From Haladaptatus halobius (GTDB taxonomy: Archaea; Halobacteriota; Halobacteria; Halobacteriales; Haladaptataceae): DNA of 64,000 nt. Positions 8,604 through 17,738 of this stretch are shown piece after piece. Location: NCBI RefSeq assembly GCF_020618475.1, contig NZ_CP085335.1:806001-870000 (forward strand). Direction: 5' to 3'. Every line of letters begins with the position of its first letter. Position 1 is the first letter of the stretch. Below the pieces are notes generated by a model, which was not told where the DNA came from, did not search any database, and saw nothing but the letters and a program-made list of their open reading frames with translations. The translations under genes and the position numbers were made by a program.

Positions 8604-10355
8604 ATGAGTTCAGACGACCGACCGTCCTCCGGGTGGATATCTTCCAACCGGACTCTCGTCACCCTCCTCGCCGTCTCGGCGCTCGCGCTGGCGCTCCGGC
8701 TCTTCCGCCTCGGAAACCGGGTCGCCCACTGGGACGAGGCCCGCGTCGGCTACTGGATACTCCGCTATCAGAAGACGGGAATCTGGGAGTATCACGCCGT
8801 CATCCACGGACCGTTCTTCCCGCAGGTGAACAGCGTCCTCTTCCAGCTGTTCGGCGCGAGCGATTTCGTGGCTCGGCTGCCCGTCGCGCTCGTCACCGGA
8901 TTGCTCCCGCTCGCGGCGTGGCTCTACCGCGACCACCTCCTCGACTCCGAGATGATCGCGCTCGCGCTCTTTCTCGCCGCGAACCCCATCCTCCTCTACT
9001 ACTCGCGGTTCATGCGAAACGACGTGCTCCTCGCGGCGTTCATGCTGTTCGCCCTCGGATTTTTCCTTCGTGCACGCGCGACGGGGAAGGCTCGATATCT
9101 CTACGCGGGAACGGCGATGTTGGCGCTCGGGTTCACGACGAAGGAGAATGTTCTCCTCTACGTCCTCTCGTGGCTCGGCGCGGGCGCGTTGTTGCTCGAC
9201 CACCGACTGTTCCTCGCCCGCAATCACGACCGAGGATGGACTGGCGTGTTCGTCGAGCACGCGACGCGGACGAGTCGATGGCTGCTGCGGTTCGCCCCGC
9301 ACCTCGCGCTCGCGGTGGTCGAGTTCTTCGCCATTATCGTCTACTTCTACGCGCCCCGAGCGCGCGGCGTCGAGGGGCCGGGACTGTGGAAAGCGTTCGG
9401 AGACCCCGCGATGTTCGGCGCGGTGGTGTGGGAAGCGACGGTCGGGTCGTGGAACGAGCTCACCGACCAGTGGGTCACGAGCCAAGACCACTCGTATCTT
9501 CCCTATTTCGAGCACTTCGTGGACGTGCTTGAACAGGGTGCGCTTCCGCTCGTCGTCTTCGCGGTGATCGGATTCCTCGCGGCCAGATACGTGGACGAAC
9601 GCCCCCGCGACCTCGTTTCGTTCGCGTTCTACTGGGGTGCGGTCGGCGTCCTCGGCTATCCCCTCGTCACGGATATCCAAGCAGGATGGGTCACCGCCCA
9701 CGTCGTCGCCCCGCTCGCCATCCCGGCGGCGGTCGGCGTGGCACTCCTCTACCGGTGGGGTCGAGAGGCGTACGAGGACGGCGACGATACGGGCACCGCC
9801 GCCGCCGCGCTCGTCGCCCTGCTCGTCGTCGCGCAGGTCGCATTTCCGGCGGTGAGTTTCGTGTATCTCCACCCGCAAGACCGGCACGTTCCCGGTCCGT
9901 TCGGCGGCCAGCAGGATAACCACATCGTGCAGTACGGCCAACCGGCGGACGGAATCGCCCCGACGCTGGAGAAGATGCAGGCCGTGTCGAGGGCCAACGA
10001 GAACGGAACGGACGTGCTCTACTACGGGTACATCAACGAACAGAGCGATTACATCTTCTACGTCCCGGACGAGAGCGACAACGACCGCTGGCCCGCCGCG
10101 AACAGTTGGTACAATCGCTTACCGTTGCCGTGGTACACCGAGTTGTCGAACGCGAGCGTCGACAGTACGATGAAAAACGAAATACTCCGGAATCGACGAC
10201 CGCCGGTCGTCATCACCAGGACGGAGAAGAAACCCGATATCGATCAGTATCTGAACGGGTACGTGGCCTACGACCACGAACTCACGCTGCATGGGAGCGA
10301 AACGACGATATACGTCAAGCAGAGCGCGCTCCGCGAGGCGAACTCGACCGCATAA
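8604..10355 (+). CDS. Agl23-like polytopic membrane protein (TIGR03663 family)
   Basis: 583 residues with an N-terminal array of about ten membrane helices and a C-terminal extracytoplasmic region. The first loop has 'VAHWDEARVGYW' and later 'SRFMRNDVLLA', as in GT-C fold glycosyltransferase-like proteins of the TIGR03663 group, often called flippase-activity-associated Agl23. Acidic residues in loop 1 are the usual catalytic signature of GT-C enzymes. A role in lipid-linked sugar transfer or protein glycosylation is inferred. No other agl genes are in the window. Confidence 0.75.
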   Translation: MSSDDRPSSGWISSNRTLVTLLAVSALALALRLFRLGNRVAHWDEARVGYWILRYQKTGIWEYHAVIHGPFFPQVNSVLFQLFGASDFVARLPVALVTGLLPLAAWLYRDHLLDSEMIALALFLAANPILLYYSRFMRNDVLLAAFMLFALGFFLRARATGKARYLYAGTAMLALGFTTKENVLLYVLSWLGAGALLLDHRLFLARNHDRGWTGVFVEHATRTSRWLLRFAPHLALAVVEFFAIIVYFYAPRARGVEGPGLWKAFGDPAMFGAVVWEATVGSWNELTDQWVTSQDHSYLPYFEHFVDVLEQGALPLVVFAVIGFLAARYVDERPRDLVSFAFYWGAVGVLGYPLVTDIQAGWVTAHVVAPLAIPAAVGVALLYRWGREAYEDGDDTGTAAAALVALLVVAQVAFPAVSFVYLHPQDRHVPGPFGGQQDNHIVQYGQPADGIAPTLEKMQAVSRANENGTDVLYYGYINEQSDYIFYVPDESDNDRWPAANSWYNRLPLPWYTELSNASVDSTMKNEILRNRRPPVVITRTEKKPDIDQYLNGYVAYDHELTLHGSETTIYVKQSALREANSTA

Positions 10356-10386
10356 TCGTGCATATTCTTCGCTGAAGTTGGCAAAT

Positions 10387-10419
10387 CTTATGCACCCACA
10401 GCGATAACCAGCGGACGAC
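10387..10419 (+). promoter_or_regulatory. purKE promoter
   Basis: The TATA-like element CTTATG at 10387-10392 lies about 30 bases before the purK ATG (10420), predicting a leader of only a few bases. No ribosome binding site is visible. Confidence 0.45.
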
Positions 10420-11640
10420 ATGGTTACGGCTTCACCGCCAACGCTGGGTGTCGTCGGCGGCGGACAACTCGGTCGGATGCTGGCGGAGGCGGCCGCTCCG
10501 CTCGGCGTCGAACTGATCGTCGTCGACCCGACGCCCGACTGCCCGGCGTCGCCGGTCGTCCGCGACCAGATCGTGGGCGACTTCGACGATCCGGACGCGA
10601 TCCGCGAACTCGCCGACCGCGCCGACGCGCTGACGTTCGAGATCGAACTCGCCGACCCCGACCTGCTCGACGCGGTCGGCGAGCAGTACGACGTACCGGT
10701 TCACCCCGACCCCGACACGCTCCGAACCATCCAGGACAAACTCGTCCAGAAGCGCGCGCTTCGGGAGCGAGGGGTTCCGGTGCCCGACTTCCGCGCCGTC
10801 GAAGACCGCGACGACCTGCTCGACTCGGGCGAGGCGTTCGGCTACCCGATGATGCTGAAAGCCCGCCGAGGCGGCTACGACGGTCGCGGAAACCTCCCTG
10901 TCCAGTCGCCGGACGAGGTGGACGACTTGCTTGCGGAGATGTCGGGCGAACTGATGGTCGAGGAGTTCGTCCCCTTCGAGCGCGAACTCTCGGTCATCGC
11001 CGTCAAGGGCAACGATGAGGTGGCGACCTTCCCCGTCGGCGAGAACGTCCACGAAGAAGAGATCCTCCGCGAAACGGTCGTTCCCGCGCGCGCACCCGAA
11101 CAGGTGCGAGAGCGTGCCGAGGCGGTCGCGCGCGACGTGCTCTCGGCGCTGTCCGGACGCGGTGCGTACGGCATCGAACTCTTCGAACGCGAGGACGGCG
11201 CTATCTCGGTGAACGAAATCGCGCCGCGCCCCCACAACTCCGGCCACTACACCATCGAGGGGGCGCTGACCTCGCAGTTCGAGCAGCACGTTCGCGGCGT
11301 CCTCGGCTATCCGCTCGGCGCGACCGACCTCCGGTGTCCCGTCGCGATGTCGAACGTGCTCGGCGACGTGGCGGAGACTCGACCGGCCGACCTCTCTGGA
11401 TTCGAAACGGTTCTCGCCGCGCACGGCGCGTCCTTCCACTGGTACGGCAAACGCGAGGTGCGACCCCTCCGGAAGATGGGGCACGTCACGCTCGTCGGCG
11501 ATTCGCGCGTGCGCGAATCGCCGACCGGAAGGTCGGCCGCGGAGGAATCGTCCACCGACGACCCGTCCGGTCCCGAATCGTCCGTCAGCGATCTGCTGGC
11601 CGAAGCGCGTTCGCTCACCGACTCACTCACGTTCCGATGA
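10420..11640 (+). CDS. purK: 5-(carboxyamino)imidazole ribonucleotide synthase
   Basis: A 406-residue ATP-grasp enzyme carboxylating AIR to N5-CAIR in purine synthesis. Visible features are the N-terminal 'VVGGGQLGRMLAEAA' nucleotide-fold loop, 'LKARRGGYDGRGN' (ATP-grasp lysine loop) and 'NEIAPRPHNSGHYTIEG' (metal/phosphate binding). The segment around residues 360-392 is rich in Ser/Glu/Asp and looks like a haloadaptation linker before a final short helix. It overlaps purE by 4 bases. Confidence 0.93.
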   Translation: MVTASPPTLGVVGGGQLGRMLAEAAAPLGVELIVVDPTPDCPASPVVRDQIVGDFDDPDAIRELADRADALTFEIELADPDLLDAVGEQYDVPVHPDPDTLRTIQDKLVQKRALRERGVPVPDFRAVEDRDDLLDSGEAFGYPMMLKARRGGYDGRGNLPVQSPDEVDDLLAEMSGELMVEEFVPFERELSVIAVKGNDEVATFPVGENVHEEEILRETVVPARAPEQVRERAEAVARDVLSALSGRGAYGIELFEREDGAISVNEIAPRPHNSGHYTIEGALTSQFEQHVRGVLGYPLGATDLRCPVAMSNVLGDVAETRPADLSGFETVLAAHGASFHWYGKREVRPLRKMGHVTLVGDSRVRESPTGRSAAEESSTDDPSGPESSVSDLLAEARSLTDSLTFR

Positions 11641-12257
11641 CTACCGTAGAATCAGTAACGAACCTCGTCGAACAGTTCGAAGCCGAAGCGGAGCGCGGTC
11701 GCGCTCCCGAAGCGACGCCGGAAGTGGGAATCGTCATGGGGAGCGACTCCGACCTCGACGTGATGTCGGGGGCGTACGACGCCCTCACGGAACTCGGCTT
11801 CAAGGAAGTGACCGACTACGACGACCCGCCGGAATCGCGGTTCAGCTTCGAGACCTACGTCGTCTCCGCCCACCGCACCCCCGAACTGATGTACGCCTAC
11901 GCGAAGACGGCGGAAGCCCGAGGGTTGGACGTTATCATCGCCGGGGCGGGCGGCAAGTCCGCCGATCTGCCGAACATGACCGCCTCGCTCGCCTACCCGC
12001 TTCCGGTCGTCGGCGTTCCGGTGCAGGAGAAGTCCGTCTCGTCGGTCATCGGGATGCCGACGGGTGCGCCCATCGTCGCCGTGGATGCCGGCAAGTCGTT
12101 CAACGCAGCACTCTCCGCGGTGCAGATTCTCGCCCGCGAGCACGACGAACTTCGGAAACGATTGGTCACGTACCACGACGAACTGCAAGAGAGCGTCGGA
12201 GAAGTCTCCAGAAATTTACACGAATCGGGGACTCCGGCGTTCCGAGACCGGTCGTAA
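11637..12257 (+). CDS. purE: N5-carboxyaminoimidazole ribonucleotide mutase
   Basis: 206 residues. The PurE core has 'IVMGSDSDLDVM', 'VVSAHRTPELMYAYA', 'IIAGAGGKSADLPNMTA' and 'GVPVQEKSVSSV', converting N5-CAIR to CAIR. There are N-terminal (~25 residues) and C-terminal (~30 residues) extensions relative to bacterial PurE. The ATG at 11637 overlaps the purK stop (ATGA), so the two consecutive steps are made from one transcript. Confidence 0.93.
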   Translation: MTTVESVTNLVEQFEAEAERGRAPEATPEVGIVMGSDSDLDVMSGAYDALTELGFKEVTDYDDPPESRFSFETYVVSAHRTPELMYAYAKTAEARGLDVIIAGAGGKSADLPNMTASLAYPLPVVGVPVQEKSVSSVIGMPTGAPIVAVDAGKSFNAALSAVQILAREHDELRKRLVTYHDELQESVGEVSRNLHESGTPAFRDRS

Positions 12258-12395
12258 ACTATCTATCTTCTTTCTCCTCCGCCGTGACGGCCATTCCGTT
12301 CGCCACGGGAAATGTTCCGTTACGGAAAAGAAAGCGTCAGTTGCCACGAGACGGACGGAAGAGCCGCTGACCGGCCTAAATCGCAAGAATCAACG

Positions 12396-12434
12396 CTTAT
12401 AGGGGTGCGCTCACAAAACACCGCCTGCTAGGAG
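12396..12434 (+). promoter_or_regulatory. nuo operon promoter and Shine-Dalgarno
   Basis: The TATA-like CTTATAGG at 12396-12403 predicts a start near 12425. AGGAG at 12430-12434 sits 9 bases before the nuoA ATG (12444). A clear ribosome binding site on a first gene is unusual for this genome, where most first genes look leaderless. Confidence 0.5.
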
Positions 12435-12443
12435 AATACCGGT

Positions 12444-12851
12444 ATGAATCCATGGGTAGCTATTGGCGCGCTGGCGCTGGTGGGGATCGCCATCCCGTTG
12501 AGTATGATGGCGATTTCGAGCCTCCTCAGGCCGAGCGTACCAGAACAAGGCAAATCCGCCACCTACGAGAGCGGTGAGGTTCCAACGGGGACGACGCGCA
12601 TCCGTTTCAACATCCAGTACTACATGGTTGCGCTGCTGTTCGTCATTTTCGACATCGAGACGGTTCTCATCTTCCCTTGGACCGTCATCTATCGAAACGC
12701 CATCGAAAGCGGTGTCGACCTGGCGACGATACTCGTCCCGATGTTGGTCTTCATCGCCGTTCTCGTCGTCGGGCTCGCGTGGGCCTGGCGTAACGGTGCG
12801 GTGCGGTGGGTTCGCAGCCCCCGCGGAACACAACGGAGCGCTGAACAATGA
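12444..12851 (+). CDS. nuoA: complex I subunit A (NADH-quinone oxidoreductase-like)
   Basis: A 135-residue membrane protein with three helices. The family signature is in 'YESGEVPTGTTRIRFNIQYY' and 'LLFVIFDIETVLIFPW' (quinone-site loop and conserved acidic residues in helix 2). First gene of an operon of eleven, overlapping nuoB by 4 bases. In haloarchaea the complex lacks the NADH module, so the electron donor is probably ferredoxin or another carrier. Confidence 0.95.
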   Translation: MNPWVAIGALALVGIAIPLSMMAISSLLRPSVPEQGKSATYESGEVPTGTTRIRFNIQYYMVALLFVIFDIETVLIFPWTVIYRNAIESGVDLATILVPMLVFIAVLVVGLAWAWRNGAVRWVRSPRGTQRSAEQ

Positions 12852-13549
12852 GCAACGAACCACGGGAGTTTATACAGGGTAGCACAGTCCCGCAGACGAA
12901 GACCCGTGAGGCACGAAAAGGAGACGCCGACAACCGTTTCAACTCGAAACTTCGGGAAGCGTTCGGCGCGTCGCCGTTCATCCTCACGAAGTTCGACAAG
13001 TTCATGAACTGGGTGCGGGGATCGTCGATGTTCATGCTCCAGTTCGGCATCGCCTGCTGTAGCATCGAGATGATGCACACCTACGCCGTCAAACACGACT
13101 TAGACCGCTTCGGCTCCGGTGTGCCGCGCGCCTCGCCGCGACAGGCCGATGTAATGATCGTGCCGGGCACCATCGTCTCGAAGTTCGCGCCTCGGATGAA
13201 GCGCGTCTACGACCAGATGCCCGAACCCAAGTTCGTCGTGAACATGGGGTCGTGCGCCATCAGCGGCGGACCGTTTCAGGAAGGGTACAACGTCATCAAG
13301 GGCGCGGAAGAGGTCATCCCCATCGACATCCACGTCCCCGGATGCCCGCCGCGCCCCGAGGCGCTCGTCTACGGCGTCGTGAAACTGCAAGAGCGCATCG
13401 CCAACGGCGAGAGCAGTCCGGTCGTCGTGAAGCCGTACGAACTGGAGCAGTTCAGCGACCTCGAACGCGACGAATTGGTCGAATCGCTCGCCGACCAGAT
13501 CGACGAGGACTCCCTCGTCATGCGCTACAACTGGGCTGATTCACCATGA
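12848..13549 (+). CDS. nuoB: complex I subunit B (N2 iron-sulfur subunit)
   Basis: A 233-residue peripheral-arm subunit binding the terminal cluster N2 next to quinone. The four ligand cysteines are visible in '[10 protein letters not shown]', 'MGSCAISGG' and 'VPGCPPRPE'. The N-terminal ~50 residues are a hydrophilic extension, and the C-terminus continues past the usual bacterial end by an acidic helix. Overlaps nuoA and nuoCD by 4 bases each. Confidence 0.95.
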   Translation: MSNEPREFIQGSTVPQTKTREARKGDADNRFNSKLREAFGASPFILTKFDKFMNWVRGSSMFMLQFGIACCSIEMMHTYAVKHDLDRFGSGVPRASPRQADVMIVPGTIVSKFAPRMKRVYDQMPEPKFVVNMGSCAISGGPFQEGYNVIKGAEEVIPIDIHVPGCPPRPEALVYGVVKLQERIANGESSPVVVKPYELEQFSDLERDELVESLADQIDEDSLVMRYNWADSP

Positions 13550-15204
13550 GTTCGCAGGAAGAAGCACCCCCGGCGGTCGAGAGCGTCGACGGCGACGAAC
13601 TCGCGGAGTTGCTCGGCGACCACGTCGTCGGGCGCGAGGAACACCTGAACGCGCCGGGGATCGTGATTCGGCCCGACGAGGTGCAGGACGTGCTCACCAC
13701 CCTGCGCGACGAGGCCGGATTCGACCACCTCTCGATGGTGACCGCACAGGACTACGAGGATCGCTACGAGAGCATCTACCACCTGAAGAAGTTCGCCGAC
13801 CCGACGCAGGAAGTAAGCGTCGTCGTGCCGACGCCCCGCGATGCACCGAAGAGCCAGACGGCGGAACCCGTCTACCGCACCGCGAACTGGCAGGAGCGAG
13901 AGGCGTACGACCTCGTCGGCATCGAGTACGACGGACACTCCGACCTGCGGCGCATCCTCCTTCCCGAGACGTGGCAGGGCCACCCGCTTTCCCGAAACTA
14001 CGACCAAGATAGACCCCAGATCGTCTCGTTCAACGAGCATCAGAATCCGATTCAAGGTGACCATCACGACGAGGAATCGGATACGATGTTCCTCAACATC
14101 GGGCCGCACCACCCGGCCACCCACGGGGTGCTCCACCTCAAGACGACCCTCGACGGCGAGCAGGTCGCCGACGTCGACCCGGACATCGGCTACCTCCACC
14201 GCTGCGAGGAGCAAATGGCCCAGAACGGGACGTACCGACACCAGATTATGCCGTACCCCGACCGTTGGGACTACGCGTCGGCGGGCCTGCTCAACGAGTG
14301 GGCGTACGCGCGCGTGGCCGAGGATTTGAACGATCTCGACGTGCCGGAGTACGCGCAGGTCATCCGGACGATGAGCGCGGAACTGTGCCGCATCGCGGCG
14401 CACATGCTCGCGGTCGGGACGTTCGCGCTCGACATCTACGGCGACTTCACTGCCATCTTCATGTACGCGATGCGCGACCGGGAAATCGTCCAGAACATCT
14501 TGGAAGATCTCACGGGGCAGCGCATGATGTTCAACTACTTCCGCCTCGGCGGCGTCGTCTGGGACATTCCGGAGCCGCGCGAGGAGTTCTTCGAGAAGAC
14601 CCGGGATTTCCTCGACGGGCTTCCGGAGGCGCTCGACGAGTACCACGACCTCGTCACGAGCAACGAGATCTTCCAGATTCGAACCATCGACACGGGTATC
14701 CTCGAACCAGAGACCGCGAAGCAGTACGGCGCGACGGGGCCGGTCGCCCGCGGATCGGGCATCGACTACGACCTGCGCCGCGACGACCCCTACGGCTACT
14801 ACGACCAACTCGACTGGGAAGTCGTCACCGAGGATGGCTGCGACAACTACTCGCGCTTCCTCGTCCGGATGCGCGAGGTCGAGGAGTCGGCGAAGATAAT
14901 CGAGCAGTGTCTCGAACTGCTCGAAGACTGGCCGGAAGACGACCGCGAGATTCAGTCGAACGTTCCCCGGACGCTCAAGCCGGACGCTGACACCGAAGTG
15001 TACCGCGCGGTCGAAGCCGCGAAGGGTGAACTCGGCATCTACATCCGGAGCGACGGGACGGACAAGCCGGGACGGTTCAAGATTCGCAGCCCGTGTTTCT
15101 GTAACCTCTCGGCGCTCGGCGAGATGTCCAGAGGGGAGTACATTCCCGACCTCGTCGCCACGCTCGGCAGTCTCGACGTTATCCTCGGGGAGGTAGACCG
15201 ATGA
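13546..15204 (+). CDS. nuoCD: complex I subunits C and D, fused
   Basis: 552 residues. The N-terminal NuoC-like 30 kDa domain (about 1-165) contains 'REAYDLVGIEYDGHSDLRRI'. An acidic linker then leads into the 49 kDa NuoD domain, which begins near residue 183 with 'NIGPHHPATHGVLH'; that loop forms the quinone pocket with NuoB. The fusion is also known in enterobacterial and some archaeal complex I. Confidence 0.95.
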   Translation: MSSQEEAPPAVESVDGDELAELLGDHVVGREEHLNAPGIVIRPDEVQDVLTTLRDEAGFDHLSMVTAQDYEDRYESIYHLKKFADPTQEVSVVVPTPRDAPKSQTAEPVYRTANWQEREAYDLVGIEYDGHSDLRRILLPETWQGHPLSRNYDQDRPQIVSFNEHQNPIQGDHHDEESDTMFLNIGPHHPATHGVLHLKTTLDGEQVADVDPDIGYLHRCEEQMAQNGTYRHQIMPYPDRWDYASAGLLNEWAYARVAEDLNDLDVPEYAQVIRTMSAELCRIAAHMLAVGTFALDIYGDFTAIFMYAMRDREIVQNILEDLTGQRMMFNYFRLGGVVWDIPEPREEFFEKTRDFLDGLPEALDEYHDLVTSNEIFQIRTIDTGILEPETAKQYGATGPVARGSGIDYDLRRDDPYGYYDQLDWEVVTEDGCDNYSRFLVRMREVEESAKIIEQCLELLEDWPEDDREIQSNVPRTLKPDADTEVYRAVEAAKGELGIYIRSDGTDKPGRFKIRSPCFCNLSALGEMSRGEYIPDLVATLGSLDVILGEVDR

Positions 15205-16295
15205 ACTTCGTCCCGCTTCAGGGCGACAGTCCGGTGCTCCTCCCCGAGCAGATCGCCCGCGCGCTGGGCGGCCAGAACCCCAGCGCGCCGATAGAGCTGC
15301 TCTCGGCGCTCATCGCGGCGGCCATCGTCGGCACCGTCATGCTGACGATGACGGCGTTCGCGGGACCGTGGGCGAAGCGGAAGATCACCGCGGCGTTCAC
15401 CGACCGTATCGCGGTCAACCGGGTCGGACCGTTCGGCCTGCTCATCATCGTCGCGGACGCAGTGCGGCTACTGTCGAAAGAGCTCATCATCCCGGAGGGC
15501 GCGGACCGTCCCGCCTTCGACCTCGCGCCGGTCGTGATGGCGGGGTCGGCGCTCCTCGGCTTCGCGGTCATCCCGATGGGGTACCTCTTCGGCATCAACA
15601 TGCAGCTCGCCGACCCCGAGACTGGGTTGGCGTACGTGTTCGCCGTGGCGTCCATCGCCACCCTCGGACTGACGATGGGTGGCTACGCATCAAACAACAA
15701 ATACTCGCTTCTCGGCGCGCTCCGCGCAGTGGCACAGAACATCGCATACGAGATTCCGCTCATCATAACGGCGGCGTCCGTCGTCATCTTCGCGGGGTCG
15801 CTCCAGACGAGCCAGATCGTCGCACAGCAGCAACAGACGCTGGTGTCCATCGCCGGAGTCAGCATTCCCGCGTGGTACGCGTTCGTGAATCCGTTCGCGT
15901 TCGTGCTGTTCATGGTGGCGAACCTCGCGGAGGTCGGACGCAACCCGTTCGACATTCCGGAAGCACCGACGGAGATCGTCGCCGGGTATCAGACGGAGTA
16001 CTCCAGCGTGTACTTCGTGTTGTTCTACCTCGGCGAGTTCCTGCACATCTTCCTCGGCGGAGCCATCATCGCCACCGTCTTCCTCGGCGGTCCGGACGGC
16101 CCGGCGTCGGGTTCCATCGGCTTCGTCTGGTTCACCGTCAAGATATGGGCGGTGTTCCTGTTCACGCAGTGGGCGCGCTCGGCGATTCCGCGCGTCCGTA
16201 TCGACCAACTCATCGAGATCGGCTGGAAGGGCATGCTCGTGCTTTCGTTCGCGAACTTGGTTCTCACGGCCATCATCGTAGGGGTGATGCTATGA
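15201..16295 (+). CDS. nuoH: complex I subunit H
   Basis: 364 residues with about eight membrane helices, anchoring the peripheral arm and closing the quinone chamber. 'RIAVNRVGPFGLLIIVADAV' is the quinone-loop signature, and 'EVGRNPFDIPEAPTEIVAGY' with 'TEYSSVYFVLFYLGEF' are the conserved acidic loops. Overlaps both neighbours by 4 bases. Confidence 0.95.
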   Translation: MNFVPLQGDSPVLLPEQIARALGGQNPSAPIELLSALIAAAIVGTVMLTMTAFAGPWAKRKITAAFTDRIAVNRVGPFGLLIIVADAVRLLSKELIIPEGADRPAFDLAPVVMAGSALLGFAVIPMGYLFGINMQLADPETGLAYVFAVASIATLGLTMGGYASNNKYSLLGALRAVAQNIAYEIPLIITAASVVIFAGSLQTSQIVAQQQQTLVSIAGVSIPAWYAFVNPFAFVLFMVANLAEVGRNPFDIPEAPTEIVAGYQTEYSSVYFVLFYLGEFLHIFLGGAIIATVFLGGPDGPASGSIGFVWFTVKIWAVFLFTQWARSAIPRVRIDQLIEIGWKGMLVLSFANLVLTAIIVGVML

Positions 16296-16753
16296 TCGGA
16301 CTACTCAAAGGAATGGCAACGACGATGAAACACGCATTGGACGGGTCGACGTTCACGGTGGAGTATCCGGACGTGGCACCCGAAGTGAGCCCGCGCTTCC
16401 GCGGCATCCACAAGTTCAGTCAGGAGCGCTGCATCTGGTGTCGCCAGTGCGAGAACGTCTGTCCGAATGACACCATCCAGATCGTGATGGACGAGCAACG
16501 AAACGGCGAGCAGTACAACCTCCACGTCGGCCAGTGCATCTACTGCCGACTCTGCGAGGAGGTCTGTCCCGTCGACGCGATCCTCCTGACGCAGAACTTC
16601 GAGTTCACGGGCGATACGAAAGACGACCTCGTCTACAATAAAGAACAGTTGAAGAACGTCCCGTGGTACAAAGACATCGACCCGCTCGAATCCCGCGAGC
16701 CGGACAGAGGCGCGTGGATCGGAGAGGGCGAGGGAGCAGTCGACTATCAGTGA
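16292..16753 (+). CDS. nuoI: complex I subunit I (2x[4Fe-4S] ferredoxin-like)
   Basis: 153 residues with two full CxxCxxCxxxCP motifs, 'CIWCRQCENVCP' and 'CIYCRLCEEVCP', binding clusters N6a and N6b that pass electrons to N2 on NuoB. The ATG at 16292 overlaps the nuoH stop (ATGA). Since NuoE/F/G are absent, this subunit is the likely entry point for electrons from a soluble donor. Confidence 0.95.
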   Translation: MIGLLKGMATTMKHALDGSTFTVEYPDVAPEVSPRFRGIHKFSQERCIWCRQCENVCPNDTIQIVMDEQRNGEQYNLHVGQCIYCRLCEEVCPVDAILLTQNFEFTGDTKDDLVYNKEQLKNVPWYKDIDPLESREPDRGAWIGEGEGAVDYQ

Positions 16754-16800
16754 ACACGCCCGTCTCGAAATGTTAAAAGGGCGTTTCTCCAAACCATAAG

Positions 16801-17076
16801 GTGACTGAAATGGCATATGAGATGATCGCGTTCGGACTGTTCGCCGCCATCACCGTGGCGAGTAGCCTGAGCGCTGTCCTGGTGCGGGACGTGTGGCATG
16901 CCGCGCTGCTGCTCGGCGTTTCGTTGCTGAGCTTCGCGGTGCACTACGTCATGTTGCAGGCGGAGTTCGTTGCGGCGATGCAGATCCTCGTCTACGTGGG
17001 CGGGGTTCTCATCCTGATAACGTTCGCCGTCATGCTCACACGTCGAACAAGTACAGAGGAGGTGACCAACGCATGA
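16801..17076 (+). CDS. nuoJ1: complex I subunit J, N-terminal half
   Basis: 91 residues and three helices corresponding to the first part of bacterial NuoJ, including 'FVAAMQILVYVGGVLILITF' (the helix-3 region with the pi-bulge Gly/Tyr). Start could be GTG 16801 or ATG 16810; GTG is annotated because it follows a 47-base gap after nuoI with no other signal. The second half is a separate gene overlapping by 4 bases, a split typical of haloarchaea. Confidence 0.88.
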   Translation: MTEMAYEMIAFGLFAAITVASSLSAVLVRDVWHAALLLGVSLLSFAVHYVMLQAEFVAAMQILVYVGGVLILITFAVMLTRRTSTEEVTNA

Positions 17077-17429
17077 CGTCGCGGCCACGGATGCGCGACC
17101 CGGCGAAGATGCTTCCCGGCATCGTCGCGCTCGTGCTGTTCGTCGTCCTCGCCGTGGTGTTCCTCGGCGCGTCGTTCGGCGCGCCGCAAGGCTTCCCGAA
17201 CGGAGCCAACATCACGGCGAGTATCGGCTACGCGATGTTCAACATCTTCAACGTCGGAGGGGAGAACATCGTTCAGAGCGAGGGTTTCCTCATCGTGTTC
17301 GAGATAATCGACCTCGTCCTCGTCGCGGCGCTGGCGGCGGCGGTGATGCTCGCCCGCCGCGAGGACGTCGGCATCACGGAGTCGATTCGAACCGACGGTG
17401 GAAGAGAGGAGGGAGGTGACGACGAGTAA
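17073..17429 (+). CDS. nuoJ2: complex I subunit J, C-terminal half
   Basis: 118 residues with two helices (about 15-35 and 70-90) and a charged C-terminal tail, matching the second half of NuoJ ('GYAMFNIFNVGGENIVQSEG'). The ATG at 17073 overlaps nuoJ1 by 4 bases, and the last stop base overlaps nuoK. J1 and J2 are presumed to assemble as two pieces of one subunit. Confidence 0.85.
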   Translation: MTSRPRMRDPAKMLPGIVALVLFVVLAVVFLGASFGAPQGFPNGANITASIGYAMFNIFNVGGENIVQSEGFLIVFEIIDLVLVAALAAAVMLARREDVGITESIRTDGGREEGGDDE

Positions 17430-17737
17430 TGGCGGCAGTACCAGTCCAATACTACCTCCTGCTTTCGGCGGCCGTGTTCTGCACGGGGCTGTTCGGTATC
17501 CTCACCCGGCGGAACGCGCTGATGTTCCTCATCAGCGTCGAGCTGATGCTGAACGCCGCGAACATCAACCTCGTCGCGTTCTCCCACTACCACGGTAACC
17601 TGACCGGCCAGACGTTCAGCCTGTTCACGCTGGCGCTGGCCGCCGCGGAGGTCGCGGTGGGTATCGGCATCATCCTCGTGTTGTATCGCAACTTCAACGA
17701 CGTGGACGTGACCCAAGCGACGACTATGAGGTGGTAA
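17429..17737 (+). CDS. nuoK: complex I subunit K
   Basis: 102 residues, three helices, with the conserved membrane Glu in 'FLISVELMLNAANINLVAFS' and a second acidic position in 'AAAEVAVGIGIILVLY'. These form part of the proton path. The ATG overlaps the TAA of nuoJ2, and nuoL starts 2 bases after the stop. Confidence 0.94.
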   Translation: MAAVPVQYYLLLSAAVFCTGLFGILTRRNALMFLISVELMLNAANINLVAFSHYHGNLTGQTFSLFTLALAAAEVAVGIGIILVLYRNFNDVDVTQATTMRW

Positions 17738-17738
17738 G